A stretch of 64,000 bases of DNA from Methanogenium organophilum (GCF_026684035.1 NZ_CP113361.1:744001-808000); one strand, 5' to 3'; shown: positions 17,823 through 28,102, numbered from the stretch's first letter. Notes: generated by a model not told the origin, from the sequence alone. Made by a program: numbers and translations.

Positions 17823-19262
17823 ATGGGCCACAGGATCTGCGGATGCGATAAGACCGCCCTCTTTGTGAAAGCGGAAGCCCGTATCCGTAACCGGATAAAG
17901 GGCATCGCAGCATTCTGCCTTATTCTTTCATTGATATTCTCCGCCGGATGCATCACAGAAGACTGCGGCACAGAGATGCCAAAAGATACCGTGAACGGGA
18001 CACAGTTTTCCGGCTGGTCGCAGTATCCGTCCATCTCCGGCGACGGAAGATATGTGGCCTTTGTCACCGGCGCCGACGACCCGGAGCGGCCATTCATGCA
18101 GTATCCGGCAGACATCCGAATACGCAGTCAGGAAACAGGCCAACTCATAAGCGTCAAAGCGTCTGCGGCACTCCCGGAAGAATACGCCATATTCACCTAT
18201 CCCTCGCTCTCCGGCGATGGCAGATACTGTGCCTTTGAAGCAGCATCCCGCATCTCAAAATCAGATTACATCACAGAGAAAACCGGCCTCTACGGGATCT
18301 TTGTCTTCGACGGGGATACCGGAGAAACCACCTGTGTCTCGATGGCCTCCGACGGCACCCGGGGAAATGCCCGGTCGGAACACCCCGTCATCTCAGACGA
18401 CGGCCGGTATGTCACCTTCTCTTCATGGGCAACCAATCTGGTGGAGAATGATACGAATACCGTCGCGGATGTCTTCCTACATGACCTGCAGACAGGAGAG
18501 ACCGGCCGCATCACCCGGGGAAGCGGGGCATCCGGCCCGTCCGCCATCTCCGGCGACGGACGTATGGTTGTCTTCGCGTCCACGGCATCTGATCTGGTGC
18601 AGGGCGATACCAATGGAGGGACCGATATCTTCACATACAACCGCCTGACAGGTGTCACCACCCGTGTTTCGGTCTCTTCAGACGGCACGGAGGGAAACGA
18701 CTCCTCTGTCAGCCCCGATATTTCAACAGACGGCAGATTTGTCTCATTCCGGTCATGGGCCGCCAATCTGGTGGAGGGCGATACAAACGGCGTGGATGAT
18801 GTCTTTGTGCACGACTGCCTCACAAGAAAGACCACCCGTGCGAGGGATGCGGCACCCGGCACCTTTGAGCTGGGGTGGTCACGTTCACCTCCGCTCTCCG
18901 GGGATGGACGGTATGTAGCATTTGAATCTGCTGCCGAAACCCTGGTTGCGGGGGACACGAACCGGATGGAGGATGTCTTCGTCTATGACACCGAGACCGG
19001 AGAGACAACACTCATATCGGTCGCTTCTGACGGAAACCCCGGGAACGGGAACTCAAACGCCCCTGACCTCTCCCATGACGGCCGCTATGTGGTCTTTGTA
19101 TCCGGGGCATCCAGTCTGGTGGAGGGGGATGAGAACGGATATGCCGATGTGTTTGTACATGACCGGAAGACGGGCAGAACCACCATGATATCCTGCTATC
19201 CGGACAATATGACTCCGGTTCTGCAAAGGGAGCAAACCACCGGAAAAACCGTACCTGCATAG
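17823..19262 (+). CDS. TolB/PD40-type seven-bladed propeller lipoprotein
   Basis: About 479 residues from the ATG at 17823; an upstream ATG at 17748 or a GTG at 17865 (giving an ideal 29-residue signal peptide) are alternatives. A lipobox-like SAGC follows the hydrophobic segment CLILSLIFSAGC. Seven PD40 repeats are countable, each built on S-DGRYV-F-S-A then LV-GDTNG-DVFVHD-TG. This predicts a complete seven-bladed beta-propeller outside the cell. Aspartate-rich loops (GDTNGVDD) may bind calcium. The binding partner is unknown. Confidence 0.7.
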   Translation: MGHRICGCDKTALFVKAEARIRNRIKGIAAFCLILSLIFSAGCITEDCGTEMPKDTVNGTQFSGWSQYPSISGDGRYVAFVTGADDPERPFMQYPADIRIRSQETGQLISVKASAALPEEYAIFTYPSLSGDGRYCAFEAASRISKSDYITEKTGLYGIFVFDGDTGETTCVSMASDGTRGNARSEHPVISDDGRYVTFSSWATNLVENDTNTVADVFLHDLQTGETGRITRGSGASGPSAISGDGRMVVFASTASDLVQGDTNGGTDIFTYNRLTGVTTRVSVSSDGTEGNDSSVSPDISTDGRFVSFRSWAANLVEGDTNGVDDVFVHDCLTRKTTRARDAAPGTFELGWSRSPPLSGDGRYVAFESAAETLVAGDTNRMEDVFVYDTETGETTLISVASDGNPGNGNSNAPDLSHDGRYVVFVSGASSLVEGDENGYADVFVHDRKTGRTTMISCYPDNMTPVLQREQTTGKTVPA

Positions 19263-19357
19263 AATAATTGCCTCAATGCCGGGCAGGAACTGTTCAGATC
19301 CCCGGCTGGTATCCGGTAAGGGGGCAAAAATAGTGGTGGGATGGCGGAGCAGAAAGG

Positions 19358-20158
19358 CTACCGGACGCGGCCGGCATCCACTACCGCCGCCTTCATGCGG
19401 GCGATGTAGTCCGAGAGTTCCCGCTCCAGTGTCTCCGCATCCCCGGCATACCTCTCGACAATCTCCACAATGGCACTCCCAACGATAACCCCGTCCACAC
19501 CGGCCGCCACTGCCTGCCGGGCATGCGTTTCTGTCGCGATACCAAAGCCAAGGGCAAGCGGCATTGTGGTCTCTTCCCGAACCCTCTGTATCAGGGGAAG
19601 AGCGGCATCCGAGAGCGTGGTGCGTTTCCCGGTCACCCCCGAGAGGGAGACCAGGTAGAGAAAGCCCCCAGCCATATCGGCAATCTGTTTCACCCGCTCA
19701 GAGGGGGTGGTCGGTGTCACCGTGAATATCGGTGCAATCCCGGTCTCTGTTGCATGCTCCATCACCAGATCCGCCTCCTCAACCGGCATATCGACGATCA
19801 AAATGCCGTCCACTCCGGCCTGCTTTGCCTCACGATAGAACCGTTCCGGCCCGCGGGCAAAGACCGTGTTGCAGTAGACGAGAAGGACAATCGGCACGTC
19901 CGACTCCTTCCGGACCTCCCGGACCAGTTCAAAGGCCGTATCGGTCGTTGCTCCGGCACAAAGCGCCCGTTCATCAGCCCTTTGGATGACCGGGCCGTCA
20001 CCAACCGGGTCGGAGAACGGGATGCCGAGCTCCAGAATGTCTGCTCCGGACCGGATGATGGTCTGCGCCGACAATAGGGAGGTCGCATAGTCAGGATCCC
20101 CTGCCACCGTGAAGGCAATGAAGGCCGGGCGTCTGAATACCTCTTCAAAACGGTGCAT
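19358..20158 (-). CDS. trpA: Tryptophan synthase alpha subunit
   Basis: 266 residues. It cleaves indole-3-glycerol phosphate to indole and glyceraldehyde 3-phosphate, passing indole to TrpB through a tunnel. The TIM-barrel catalytic glutamate and aspartate are in [18 protein letters not shown]. The phosphate-binding ends are present ([10 protein letters not shown] and [11 protein letters not shown], then [12 protein letters not shown]). It is the last gene of the trp operon; its start overlaps the end of trpB by 14 bases, implying translational coupling. Confidence 0.97.
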   Translation of the reverse strand: MHRFEEVFRRPAFIAFTVAGDPDYATSLLSAQTIIRSGADILELGIPFSDPVGDGPVIQRADERALCAGATTDTAFELVREVRKESDVPIVLLVYCNTVFARGPERFYREAKQAGVDGILIVDMPVEEADLVMEHATETGIAPIFTVTPTTPSERVKQIADMAGGFLYLVSLSGVTGKRTTLSDAALPLIQRVREETTMPLALGFGIATETHARQAVAAGVDGVIVGSAIVEIVERYAGDAETLERELSDYIARMKAAVVDAGRVR

Positions 20159-21311
20159 GCACTACCTCCCGTGAGATGTCCTTATCCCCTCTCCCGGAGA
20201 GGTTGACGATGACGATGTCATCTCTATCGAACCGGTCCTGCTCGCGGAGGAGGTAGGCAACCGCATGCGACGACTCGAGCGCCGGGATGATGCCTTCCTT
20301 TCGTGAGAGGTAGCGGAAGGCGTTCAGGACTTCATCGTCCAAAACGCTTCCATACCGCACCCGTCCGGTATCTTTGAGCATGCTGTGCTCCGGTCCTACC
20401 GCCGGGTAGTCCAGTCCTGCTGCGACAGAGTAGGTGTCCAGCACCTGTCCGTCCGCATCCTGCAGGAGGTATGAGAGAGCGCCATGGAGCACGCCCGGGG
20501 TGCCGCCGCCGAGCGACGCCCCGTGGTCACCGGGGCACTTCCCCCGGCCACCCGCCTCAACGCCGGTGAGCGCTACATCATCCTTCAGGAAGGGATGGAA
20601 GATGCCGATGGCATTGGACCCGCCACCCACACAGGCGATCACCTCATCGGGAAGGCGGCCCTCGTGCTCACGGATCTGCTGCCGTGCCTCAATGCCTATG
20701 ACGGTCTGGAAATCACGGACCATCTCGGGATAGGGGTGCGGGCCGACGACAGACCCGAGGATGTACGCCGAATCCTCAGAGGTGGCCGCCCATTCCCGCA
20801 TCGCCTCATTGACTGCATCCTTGAGAGTCGCCGTGCCGCCGGAAACCGGGATAACCTTCGCACCCATCAGTTCCATGCGGAATACGTTGAGCTGCTGGCG
20901 TTTGCAGTCAGTCTCACCCATATACACCTCAACGGGAAGACCCAGGACAGCGCCTGCAATTGCGGTTGCAACACCATGCTGACCAGCCCCGGTCTCGGCA
21001 ATCAGCCGTTTCTTACCCATATGGCGGGCAAGAAGGCCCTGTCCAAGGGTGTTATTGAGTTTATGTGCCCCGCTGTGAAGGAGGTCTTCGCGCTTGAGAT
21101 ACACTTTGCATCCCATATCTGCCGAGACATTCCGACAGAAGGTCAGAGGGGTCTCCCGCCCGGCATACTCTGTCAGGTAGAACGCAAGTTCATCCCTGAA
21201 CGCATCTGTCGGGCATATTGCCTTTCGTCCTTCTTCGAGTGCCGTCACCGCCGCCATCAGGGTCTCCGGGACAAACTGCCCGCCATACGGGCCAAACCGT
21301 CCGGTGCTCAT
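20145..21311 (-). CDS. trpB: Tryptophan synthase beta subunit
   Basis: 388 residues. A PLP enzyme joining indole and serine to tryptophan. The start region [16 protein letters not shown] is typical of TrpB1. The PLP lysine is in [20 protein letters not shown], and the phosphate-binding GGGSN segment is in [15 protein letters not shown]. The ATG at 21311 is fixed by AGGAGG six bases upstream; an ATG five codons earlier precedes the ribosome binding site and cannot use it. The start overlaps the trpF stop as ATGA. Confidence 0.97.
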   Translation of the reverse strand: MSTGRFGPYGGQFVPETLMAAVTALEEGRKAICPTDAFRDELAFYLTEYAGRETPLTFCRNVSADMGCKVYLKREDLLHSGAHKLNNTLGQGLLARHMGKKRLIAETGAGQHGVATAIAGAVLGLPVEVYMGETDCKRQQLNVFRMELMGAKVIPVSGGTATLKDAVNEAMREWAATSEDSAYILGSVVGPHPYPEMVRDFQTVIGIEARQQIREHEGRLPDEVIACVGGGSNAIGIFHPFLKDDVALTGVEAGGRGKCPGDHGASLGGGTPGVLHGALSYLLQDADGQVLDTYSVAAGLDYPAVGPEHSMLKDTGRVRYGSVLDDEVLNAFRYLSRKEGIIPALESSHAVAYLLREQDRFDRDDIVIVNLSGRGDKDISREVVHAPF

Positions 21312-21877
21312 GTAAACCTCCTGCATGTACGGATGAACGCACGCACCAGAAGCGGGTCCTTGATGCCGGGACGGTATTCAACCCCGGAAGCCACATCAAG
21401 GCCATACGGGCCAAGGGCCACCGCAGTCCTTACATTCTCCGTGGAGAGACCTCCTGCGAGGATGACCGGAAGTGATGACGTCTCCAGCACCTGCCGGGCA
21501 AATTCCCGGTTGAAGGGCAATCCCTTCCCCCTGCTTGCATCGATGACGACCGCGTCACAGGGTTGCGATGGTGTCTCTCCGGGGGCAACCATTCGCAGGA
21601 CGCGGGCACGGGTTGGGGGGAGAGAGACCTCTGCTCCCACCTGCACCACTGAAGGACAAAGAGCCAGCATCTCATCGATTTCTTCCGCATCATTCGTTGC
21701 CGTCACACAGACACCGGTCGTGAAGGGCCCTAGGGCGTCGAATATCTCTCCGGCACACTCCGGTCCGACCGAACGCGGTGAATCACTAAAGAGAACCACG
21801 CCCACGGCATCGGCTCCCGCCTCTTCTACACAGCGTGCGTCCTCAGGTGAGGTCACGCCGCAGATTTTTATGCGCAT
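21308..21877 (-). CDS. trpF: Phosphoribosylanthranilate isomerase
   Basis: 189 residues, a small TIM barrel isomerising phosphoribosylanthranilate. It begins with the diagnostic [14 protein letters not shown] (catalytic Cys in KICG). Near the end come the phosphate-site stretch [10 protein letters not shown] and GLDVASGVE, with a substrate-contacting aspartate in VVIDAS. The length is slightly short for the family (about 200) but complete. The stop overlaps the trpB start; the start overlaps the trpC end by 10 bases. Confidence 0.95.
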   Translation of the reverse strand: MRIKICGVTSPEDARCVEEAGADAVGVVLFSDSPRSVGPECAGEIFDALGPFTTGVCVTATNDAEEIDEMLALCPSVVQVGAEVSLPPTRARVLRMVAPGETPSQPCDAVVIDASRGKGLPFNREFARQVLETSSLPVILAGGLSTENVRTAVALGPYGLDVASGVEYRPGIKDPLLVRAFIRTCRRFT

Positions 21878-22614
21878 ACCAGTTCCTCCAGTACCATCTT
21901 CGGATCGTCTGCTGACATGAGCACGGTCCCGGCAAGGAAGGCGTCGGCATGGGGAGCCGTCCGACGGATATCCTCCGGCCCCCTGATACCGCTCATCGAG
22001 ACGACAATCCTTCCGGCATTCCGTAGCGGGCCTGCCAGTGCAGCGGTTGTCCCCCGTATGACCTCCATTGTCCGGAGGTCACGGTTGTTGATGCCGATCA
22101 ACTCCGCCCCGGATGCACGTGCAAGCTCAGCTTCCGCCGGTGTGTGCACCTCGACAAGGGGTTCCAGGCCCGCTCTCCGGGCAGCAGAAACAAATTCACC
22201 CGTACGCCCGCCCAGAAGGCCTGCAATCAACAGCACGGCATCCGCACCGAGGGCTCTCGTTTCTTCAATCTGGCGCAGATCGGTGATGAAGTCCTTCCGT
22301 AACACCGGAAGAGAGACCGCATTCTTTACCACTGCAATATCGTCCGGACGTCCCCCGAAGTAGTCAGGTTCTGTGAGGACCGATATCGCCGCACATCCTC
22401 CGTTCTGGTATTCTTCGGCAATTTTTCCCGGATCTGTTCGTTCCCGTATCTTCCCTGCGGAGGGAGAGGAAAACTTGATTTCTGCAATCACTGCATGCCT
22501 GCCCTGCACGGACAGGATGGCCTCTTTCAGGCTCAGCGGAGTCATTTTCTCTCCACTCTCTTCAGGCTCCCGGATACGAAGCGCTGTGTTTCTGACAATA
22601 TCATCGAGTATCAT
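21868..22614 (-). CDS. trpC: Indole-3-glycerol phosphate synthase
   Basis: 248 residues. Decarboxylating ring closure of CdRP to indole-3-glycerol phosphate. The family signature VIAEIKFSSPSAGKIRE is at about residues 38-54. The catalytic lysine segment is VLRKDFITD, with LIGINNRDLRTMEV and VSMSGIRGPEDI further on. It overlaps trpD by 4 bases (ATGA). Confidence 0.96.
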   Translation of the reverse strand: MILDDIVRNTALRIREPEESGEKMTPLSLKEAILSVQGRHAVIAEIKFSSPSAGKIRERTDPGKIAEEYQNGGCAAISVLTEPDYFGGRPDDIAVVKNAVSLPVLRKDFITDLRQIEETRALGADAVLLIAGLLGGRTGEFVSAARRAGLEPLVEVHTPAEAELARASGAELIGINNRDLRTMEVIRGTTAALAGPLRNAGRIVVSMSGIRGPEDIRRTAPHADAFLAGTVLMSADDPKMVLEELVCA

Positions 22615-23636
22615 TGGGTCATTCCTCCGGTCATTTCCAGAAGAGTGTTCAGTTTTTCCTGTGCACGCCCGGAGTCGATGGACGTCTCCGCACGGCTGAT
22701 GCCCTCCTCAAGGGAAGCCGCCCGTCCGCCGATGCAGATCGCGGCCCCGGCATTCAGAAGCACGATGTCGCGGGCAGGCCCCTCGTCTCCCCTGAGCACC
22801 TTCCTGAAGATCGCGGCATTGTCCTTGTCGTCACCACCAGTCAGCGCCACAGGATCTGCCTCCGGGATGCCGAAGTCACTGCATCGAAGTTCATACTGTT
22901 CAACGGTGCCGTTCTTCAGTTCTGATACCTGCGTCACGCCGGTCGTCGTTATTTCATCGAGCCCGTCGCCATGGACAACCATCGCACGTTGTGTACCGAG
23001 GATCATCAGGGCCTCTGCCACCATCTCTGTCAGTTCCGGACGATATACGCCGAGAAGCTGGGCCTCTGCCCCTGCAGGATTTGCAAGCGGGCCAAGAATG
23101 TTGAAGAGGCTTCGTGTCCCGATCTCCTTCCTTGGTCCTGCCACCGATTTCATGGCCGGGTGATGAAGAGGGGCATACAGAAAACCAATGCCAATCTCTT
23201 CAATGATGCGACAGGTCTCTTCCGGCGGGATGGTGAGGCAGACGCCCAGCCGCTCCAGCAGGTCCGCTGAACCGCACCGGCTGCTCACACTTCTGTTTCC
23301 GTGTTTGACGACCGAGATCCCGGCACCCGCCGCAACAAACGCAGCTGTCGTGCTGATATTAAAGGTCCCCCGCATATCGCCGCCTGTACCGCAGGTATCA
23401 ACGAGTGTGCCCGTCACCTGCGGGCGTATTGATGCGGCATGCTCCCTGAGCACCGCCGCACAGGCAGCAATCTCTGCCGTGGTCTCACCCTTCATACTCA
23501 TTGCAGTCAGGAAAGCACCAACCTGTGCATCGGTTGCCCTGCCGGTCATCATCATCTGCATGGCGGATGTTGCCTCACCTGTGGTGAGATTCATCCGGGC
23601 TGCCGCCTTTGCAATGCTCTCCTGCATCACCGGCAT
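22611..23636 (-). CDS. trpD: Anthranilate phosphoribosyltransferase
   Basis: About 341 residues. It transfers phosphoribose from PRPP to anthranilate. Motifs: the PRPP-binding DTCGTGGDMRGTFNISTTAA, the anthranilate-binding KHGNRSVSSRCGSADLLE, and a glycine-rich VVHGDGLDEIT. Two starts are possible: ATG at 23636 with GGGAG close upstream, or ATG at 23627 overlapping the trpG stop as TGATG. The protein is the same apart from three residues. Confidence 0.96.
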   Translation of the reverse strand: MPVMQESIAKAAARMNLTTGEATSAMQMMMTGRATDAQVGAFLTAMSMKGETTAEIAACAAVLREHAASIRPQVTGTLVDTCGTGGDMRGTFNISTTAAFVAAGAGISVVKHGNRSVSSRCGSADLLERLGVCLTIPPEETCRIIEEIGIGFLYAPLHHPAMKSVAGPRKEIGTRSLFNILGPLANPAGAEAQLLGVYRPELTEMVAEALMILGTQRAMVVHGDGLDEITTTGVTQVSELKNGTVEQYELRCSDFGIPEADPVALTGGDDKDNAAIFRKVLRGDEGPARDIVLLNAGAAICIGGRAASLEEGISRAETSIDSGRAQEKLNTLLEMTGGMTQ

Positions 23637-24202
23637 CCGCTCCCGAGGAAGTTCTCCATCAGGTGGAGGCCCTGTTCAGTGAGGATGCTCTCCGGATGGA
23701 ACTGGATGCCCTCCACCGGATAGTCCCGGTGCCGGACGCCCATCACATACCCATCATCGCAGCTGACCGCAGTCACCGCAAGTTCATCGGGAAGGGTGTC
23801 TTCGTCCACGACGAGGGAATGATACCGGGTCGCGGTAAACGGATTTTCAAGCCCTGAGAAGACCCCGCTTCCGTCATGGGAGATCTGCGAGGTCATGCCG
23901 TGCATCATGTTCCCTGCCCGAACGATTGCTCCCCCGGATGCGTAACAGATCGCCTGATGGCCAAGGCAGACGCCAAGTGTCGGGATCTCGCGGGAAAAGG
24001 TCTTGAGAGCATGGAGGGAGAGACCGGATTTCTCAGGCCTTCCGGGACCGGGGGAGAGAACAACCCGTTCGATATCCCGGAGAGGAACTCTCTCCGGCGA
24101 TTGATCGTTTTGCACCACCACCGGTTCTGCACCCAGACGGCCAATCATCTGGCAGAGGTTGTAGGTGAAACTGTCGTAGCAGTCAATCACAAGTACCTTC
24201 AT
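23627..24202 (-). CDS. trpG: Anthranilate synthase glutamine amidotransferase subunit
   Basis: 191 residues, class I glutamine amidotransferase supplying ammonia to TrpE. The catalytic triad is visible: Cys in TLGVCLGHQAICYA, and His and Glu in GIQFHPESILTEQG. The N-terminus MKVLVIDCYDSFTYNLCQ is typical of TrpG/PabA. Placement directly after trpE settles the assignment to tryptophan synthesis. The start overlaps the trpE stop by 4 bases. Confidence 0.96.
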   Translation of the reverse strand: MKVLVIDCYDSFTYNLCQMIGRLGAEPVVVQNDQSPERVPLRDIERVVLSPGPGRPEKSGLSLHALKTFSREIPTLGVCLGHQAICYASGGAIVRAGNMMHGMTSQISHDGSGVFSGLENPFTATRYHSLVVDEDTLPDELAVTAVSCDDGYVMGVRHRDYPVEGIQFHPESILTEQGLHLMENFLGSGCR

Positions 24203-25689
24203 ACTCCTTCCTCCGCCATCCGGATCGCGGCAAGCATGGCTCCCGCCTTCATCCCGGTCTCTTCATACTCCTTCTTCGGCACAGAGTCGGCGACAATGCC
24301 CGCCCCTGCCTGCACCGAAGCCTTCCCGTCCTCTATGATGACTGTCCGGATGGCGATCGCAAGGTTCAGGTCTCCGTTCAGCCCGATGTAGCCCACCGCC
24401 CCTGCATAGATGCCCCTCGGGTCATCCTCAAGTTCATCAATTATCTGCATTGCCCGTATCTTCGGCGCACCGGAGACCGTGCCTGCGGGAAAACAGGAGG
24501 TGAACGCATCAAACCGGTCGCAGTCATCGCGCAACTCACCGCTCACCCGGGAGACGATATGCTGCACGTGAGAAAACTTCTCAACCTTCATGAACGTCTC
24601 GGGAACAACCGAGCCGTATCTGCACACCCGACCGAGGTCATTGCGTGCAAGATCGACAAGCATGAGGTGTTCTGCACATTCTTTTTTGTCTGCAAGAAGG
24701 TCGCGTGCAAGCTCGATATCTTCCTCCCCGTTTCGTCCCCGCGGACGGGTGCCGGCGATGGGGACGGTTGTGACCGTGCGTCCCTCAACCCGCACCAGCA
24801 TCTCCGGGCTGGACCCGATGATCTGCTGCACTCCAAAGTCAATGAAATACATATAATTGCTCGGGTTTACGTAGCGGAGGGCGGAATAGAGGGCGATAGG
24901 TGGTGCCGTATAGGCGCACTCCATCCTTCGGGATATGACTGCCTGGAGAATCTCCCCTGCATGGACATATTCCCGCGTCTGTGCCACCCGCTCCTCAAAG
25001 GTGTCCTGTGCGATGTTTGACGTAGGACGTATCTCTCCGGTACCGTTGTCACTCTTTGTTTCTTCTGCTGCTTCCGGTGTGCACAATATCGTTTGCATTC
25101 TCCGGACTGCGTTCTCATATTCCTCTTTCGGGTCTGAGTCTTCGGTAATCAGCGGATAGCTGAAAAGATGGGTCTCATTCGTATCGTGATCAGTGACAAT
25201 GCTCTCCTGTGTTAACATGAACCGGGCCACCGGTTGATCGCGTTTCACCGGTTTCCCGTTCTTTTGACGCCCGGATATTTTGTTAAAGAGCGAATAGATG
25301 AGATCATAGGCAAAGTAGCCGGCAAAACAGCCGGTGAACTCCGGGGTATTCTCTGCATGTATTGTAAAAGCGTCAACAATGGACCGTATTGTTTCAACCG
25401 GCGTTTCCCCTGCTGCCGCCCGGCGTGCACAGGCAACATATTGCTCATCACCCGTCAGGCTAAGAGTTTCACCAATTGTGATGGTTAGTACTGGCTCCAT
25501 TCCCATAACCGAATGACGTGCATCCCGCCTCTCCCGATCAAGGGATTCCAGAATAAATCCACACTCTTTCACCGGGGGAAAATTTCCTGCCATTTTCGTG
25601 CAAAGAGGGATTATCAGGGGCTTTGTGTGTTCTTTTGCAATTCTTTCAAATGCTTCTCTCGTCAGATTCAGTTTCATAGCGGTTTCCAT
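24199..25689 (-). CDS. trpE: Anthranilate synthase component I
   Basis: About 496 residues from the ATG at 25689 (further in-frame codons at 25713 and 25677). It makes anthranilate from chorismate and ammonia. The tryptophan feedback element LLES-X10-S is present as FILES then LDRERRDARHS at about residues 44-60. The chorismate-binding core is clear (IIGSSPEMLVRVEGRTVTT, PIAGTRPRGRNGEED, then VSGAPKIRAMQIIDELE and GIYAGAVGYIGLNGD). First gene of trpEGDCFBA. The promoter carries repeated TTGTAC boxes. Confidence 0.96.
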   Translation of the reverse strand: METAMKLNLTREAFERIAKEHTKPLIIPLCTKMAGNFPPVKECGFILESLDRERRDARHSVMGMEPVLTITIGETLSLTGDEQYVACARRAAAGETPVETIRSIVDAFTIHAENTPEFTGCFAGYFAYDLIYSLFNKISGRQKNGKPVKRDQPVARFMLTQESIVTDHDTNETHLFSYPLITEDSDPKEEYENAVRRMQTILCTPEAAEETKSDNGTGEIRPTSNIAQDTFEERVAQTREYVHAGEILQAVISRRMECAYTAPPIALYSALRYVNPSNYMYFIDFGVQQIIGSSPEMLVRVEGRTVTTVPIAGTRPRGRNGEEDIELARDLLADKKECAEHLMLVDLARNDLGRVCRYGSVVPETFMKVEKFSHVQHIVSRVSGELRDDCDRFDAFTSCFPAGTVSGAPKIRAMQIIDELEDDPRGIYAGAVGYIGLNGDLNLAIAIRTVIIEDGKASVQAGAGIVADSVPKKEYEETGMKAGAMLAAIRMAEEGV

Positions 25690-25705
25690 TCCACCGGCAT
25701 CACCA

Positions 25706-25744
25706 TTGTACATAATTGTACTTCATTGCATATATATGTTGTAC
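25706..25744 (-). promoter_or_regulatory. trp promoter with three TTGTAC boxes around a TATA element
   Basis: Plus-strand TTGTAC occurs at 25706-25711, 25716-25721 and 25739-25744. The first two are one helical turn apart, and the first extends to TGTACA at 25707-25712. A TATA-like CATATATATG lies between the second and third box. In Methanothermobacter the TrpY repressor binds TRP boxes of sequence TGTACA at the trp promoter. The arrangement here, flanking and abutting the TATA box, fits tryptophan-responsive repression. No trpY gene is in the window. Confidence 0.55.
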
Positions 25745-25865
25745 GAGGTTGCAACATTGACATCCGGACCAGAGGTCCCCCCGGCAATACGATTGGAAGG
25801 TGCATTCAACGCATTTTTAGAGAAACGGGAACCAAACATGCCGCTTTCGTCGCATAGTTATCATC

Positions 25866-25880
25866 GCCAACCATATATCC
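25866..25880 (+). promoter_or_regulatory. TATA-like element for the ABC exporter operon
   Basis: CCAACCATATATCCC lies about 40 bases before the ATG at 25917 and precedes a GGGGGAG ribosome binding site. Inferred from position only. Confidence 0.35.
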
Positions 25881-25916
25881 CGGTCAGAGAGATAGTTATC
25901 CAAGGGGGAGATACTC

Positions 25917-26645
25917 ATGCCACCCGTAATCAAAACAGAGAATTATTCAAAGGTGTTCGGAGACCTGAAAGCCGTTGATTCAGTCAGTCTTTCTGTTGAA
26001 AGGGGCAGACTCTTCGGCCTTCTCGGACCAAACGGCTCGGGGAAGACAACAATGATCAAGATGCTCACGGGACAGATGAATCCATCATCCGGGACGGCAG
26101 AGGTGCTCGGGATTGACCCCTCAGCCGATCCTGTTGCCGTCCGTGAGGCAGTAGGCATCATCCCCGAACAGGAGACACCACCCAGTTTTCTCACAGCAGT
26201 TGAGTATCTCGCATTTGTCGGAAAAATCCGGAATCTGGAAGATACGGAAGAACAGGCCGAATGGTGGTTTGAGTTCCTTGATTTCCGGGACAAAAAGGAC
26301 GTGCTCTGCAAGGACCTCTCCCGGGGCACACGCCAGAAACTGATGTTTGCACAGGCATTTCTCCACACACCGGAGGTCGCCCTCATCGATGAACCCCTAA
26401 TCAATCTCGATCCGGTCATGCAACGGACGGTGAAGGAATTTCTGGCAGAGTATGTCCGCTCCGGGAAGACCATCTTTCTTTCAACCCATATCCTGGAAAT
26501 TGCAGAGGATATCTGCACGGACTTTGCCATCCTCCACAAGGGGAAACTGCTCCACACCGGACGGGTAGACGAACTCACCGGAGCAGACATTCACCTTGAT
26601 GATTTCTTCATGGACCTTGTCAAACGAGGGAGAACGGATGTTTGA
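25917..26645 (+). CDS. ABC transporter ATP-binding protein
   Basis: 242 residues. Walker A is LLGPNGSGKTTMIKML (about residues 36-51), the signature is degenerate as DLSRGTRQKLMFAQAF, and Walker B is ALIDEPLINLDPV followed by a switch His in STHILEIAE. This is the CcmA-type ATPase of two-component exporters. A GGGGGAG ribosome binding site precedes the ATG. The stop overlaps the start of the permease gene. The substrate cannot be told. Confidence 0.92.
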   Translation: MPPVIKTENYSKVFGDLKAVDSVSLSVERGRLFGLLGPNGSGKTTMIKMLTGQMNPSSGTAEVLGIDPSADPVAVREAVGIIPEQETPPSFLTAVEYLAFVGKIRNLEDTEEQAEWWFEFLDFRDKKDVLCKDLSRGTRQKLMFAQAFLHTPEVALIDEPLINLDPVMQRTVKEFLAEYVRSGKTIFLSTHILEIAEDICTDFAILHKGKLLHTGRVDELTGADIHLDDFFMDLVKRGRTDV

Positions 26646-28044
26646 ACTCTTCACCGTGATGTTCAAAGAAGAATGGCGGATGCATTCCACGCTCTTTGGC
26701 AGCCTGAACTTTGCCCTGTTTCCGGTGCTTATCTGTGCCATCGCCTTCATGGGTGCCTTCCTGCTGCCCCTGATCGGCACCGTGATGGACATCTCTGTCC
26801 TTGTCATCCTCGCGCATGGGAACTTTGCCCTGCTGGGAATCATGGTCGGCTCATTCGGTATAATGGGAAAAGAGATCATGAACCGGCGATTCGGGCAGGC
26901 AAGCCTCATCGCCTATTCGGCACGCAGCCTTCCCGTATCAGAAAAACGGTTATTTCTGAACTTTGTCGTAAAAGACATCGTGTATTACTTCATCCTCTGG
27001 GTATTGCCGTTCTGCATGGGCTTTATTCTGGCAGCACCGGTTCTCGGGATGAGCCTGTATTATCCGTTTCTCACCCTGCTGACACTCACCCTTTCGTTTC
27101 TCACCGGGCTGTGTGCAGTGTTCCTGTTATCATCCGGATATTCCCGGAGCAAAACAGCGTTCGTCATCGTGATTGCAATTCTGGTGCTTGCGGCCGCCCT
27201 GTTTGTATTCGGATATAACGGGGAAGCAACCGCTCTTTTTCCCCCGCTCGCGGTATTCTATTCATTCTCAGCAGGAACCCTCGTCATATCCGTGGGGGTC
27301 ATCCTTATCCTGTTTGCCCTCTCGATGGTCTTTTTCACCTCAGAATACCAGAGTGCAGAGAAACATTACACAAATCGCCTCATCCCGCTTTCCCAAAGGC
27401 TCGCCATGCTGCCGCAACATGATCTGGTTGCAAAGGATTTCATCGATCTGTATAGGAGCGGGATCGGCATCGGACAGACACTCTTCTCATTTCTTCTGCC
27501 GTTGGGCCTGATCTGGATGATCCTCTCAGTGATGGGAGGGTTTCTCTCACCAGAGAAGGTATTGTTCATGTTTGCAGTAGTAACAGGCGTGATATCCTCA
27601 ACAATGTACACCTGGCTGACCGAGTTTGATGCGGTTGCGTCCTATATGTTCCTGCCTCTGCGGGTATCGTCTGTGATGAAAGCAAAAATTGAGTCGTTTA
27701 CCGTCCTCCAGATAGTTCCCGTCATATCTCTGATCTGCGTCGCCCTTTCTTCCGGCACGGCTGCATACATTCCGCATGCCCTCGTAATCGCTCTTTCGAC
27801 ATCCTTTTTTGCTCTCGCGGTCATGGTACGGTTCTGCGGACTTGCTCCTTCTACCCTGATCTACAATGCCAGAATATTTCTGACCTATATCCTTCTCACG
27901 GGACCCGCGGTACTCATACTCATCACACTCACCTTCGCGAGTCCGCTCTTTGCCTTTGCAGGCATTATTCTCCTCGTTCCTGCATGGCATCTCATCCAGA
28001 GCGGTTTTGAGAAATGGGACAATACGGACGTTGCAGGGTTTTAA
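26638..28044 (+). CDS. ABC exporter permease
   Basis: About 468 residues with roughly 12 hydrophobic segments. It starts MFELFTVMFKEEWRMHSTLF, a cytoplasmic amphipathic lead common in ABC-2 type permeases. The ATG at 26638 overlaps the ATPase stop codon by 8 bases, so translation is coupled; an open frame upstream is not similar to anything. The partner of the preceding ATPase. Substrate unknown. Confidence 0.8.
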   Translation: MFELFTVMFKEEWRMHSTLFGSLNFALFPVLICAIAFMGAFLLPLIGTVMDISVLVILAHGNFALLGIMVGSFGIMGKEIMNRRFGQASLIAYSARSLPVSEKRLFLNFVVKDIVYYFILWVLPFCMGFILAAPVLGMSLYYPFLTLLTLTLSFLTGLCAVFLLSSGYSRSKTAFVIVIAILVLAAALFVFGYNGEATALFPPLAVFYSFSAGTLVISVGVILILFALSMVFFTSEYQSAEKHYTNRLIPLSQRLAMLPQHDLVAKDFIDLYRSGIGIGQTLFSFLLPLGLIWMILSVMGGFLSPEKVLFMFAVVTGVISSTMYTWLTEFDAVASYMFLPLRVSSVMKAKIESFTVLQIVPVISLICVALSSGTAAYIPHALVIALSTSFFALAVMVRFCGLAPSTLIYNARIFLTYILLTGPAVLILITLTFASPLFAFAGIILLVPAWHLIQSGFEKWDNTDVAGF

Positions 28045-28102
28045 CTCCTAACGATATCATCAAAAAGCCGGGGGTGGACATCGGGCGGGGGAAAAAAGAA
28101 TA

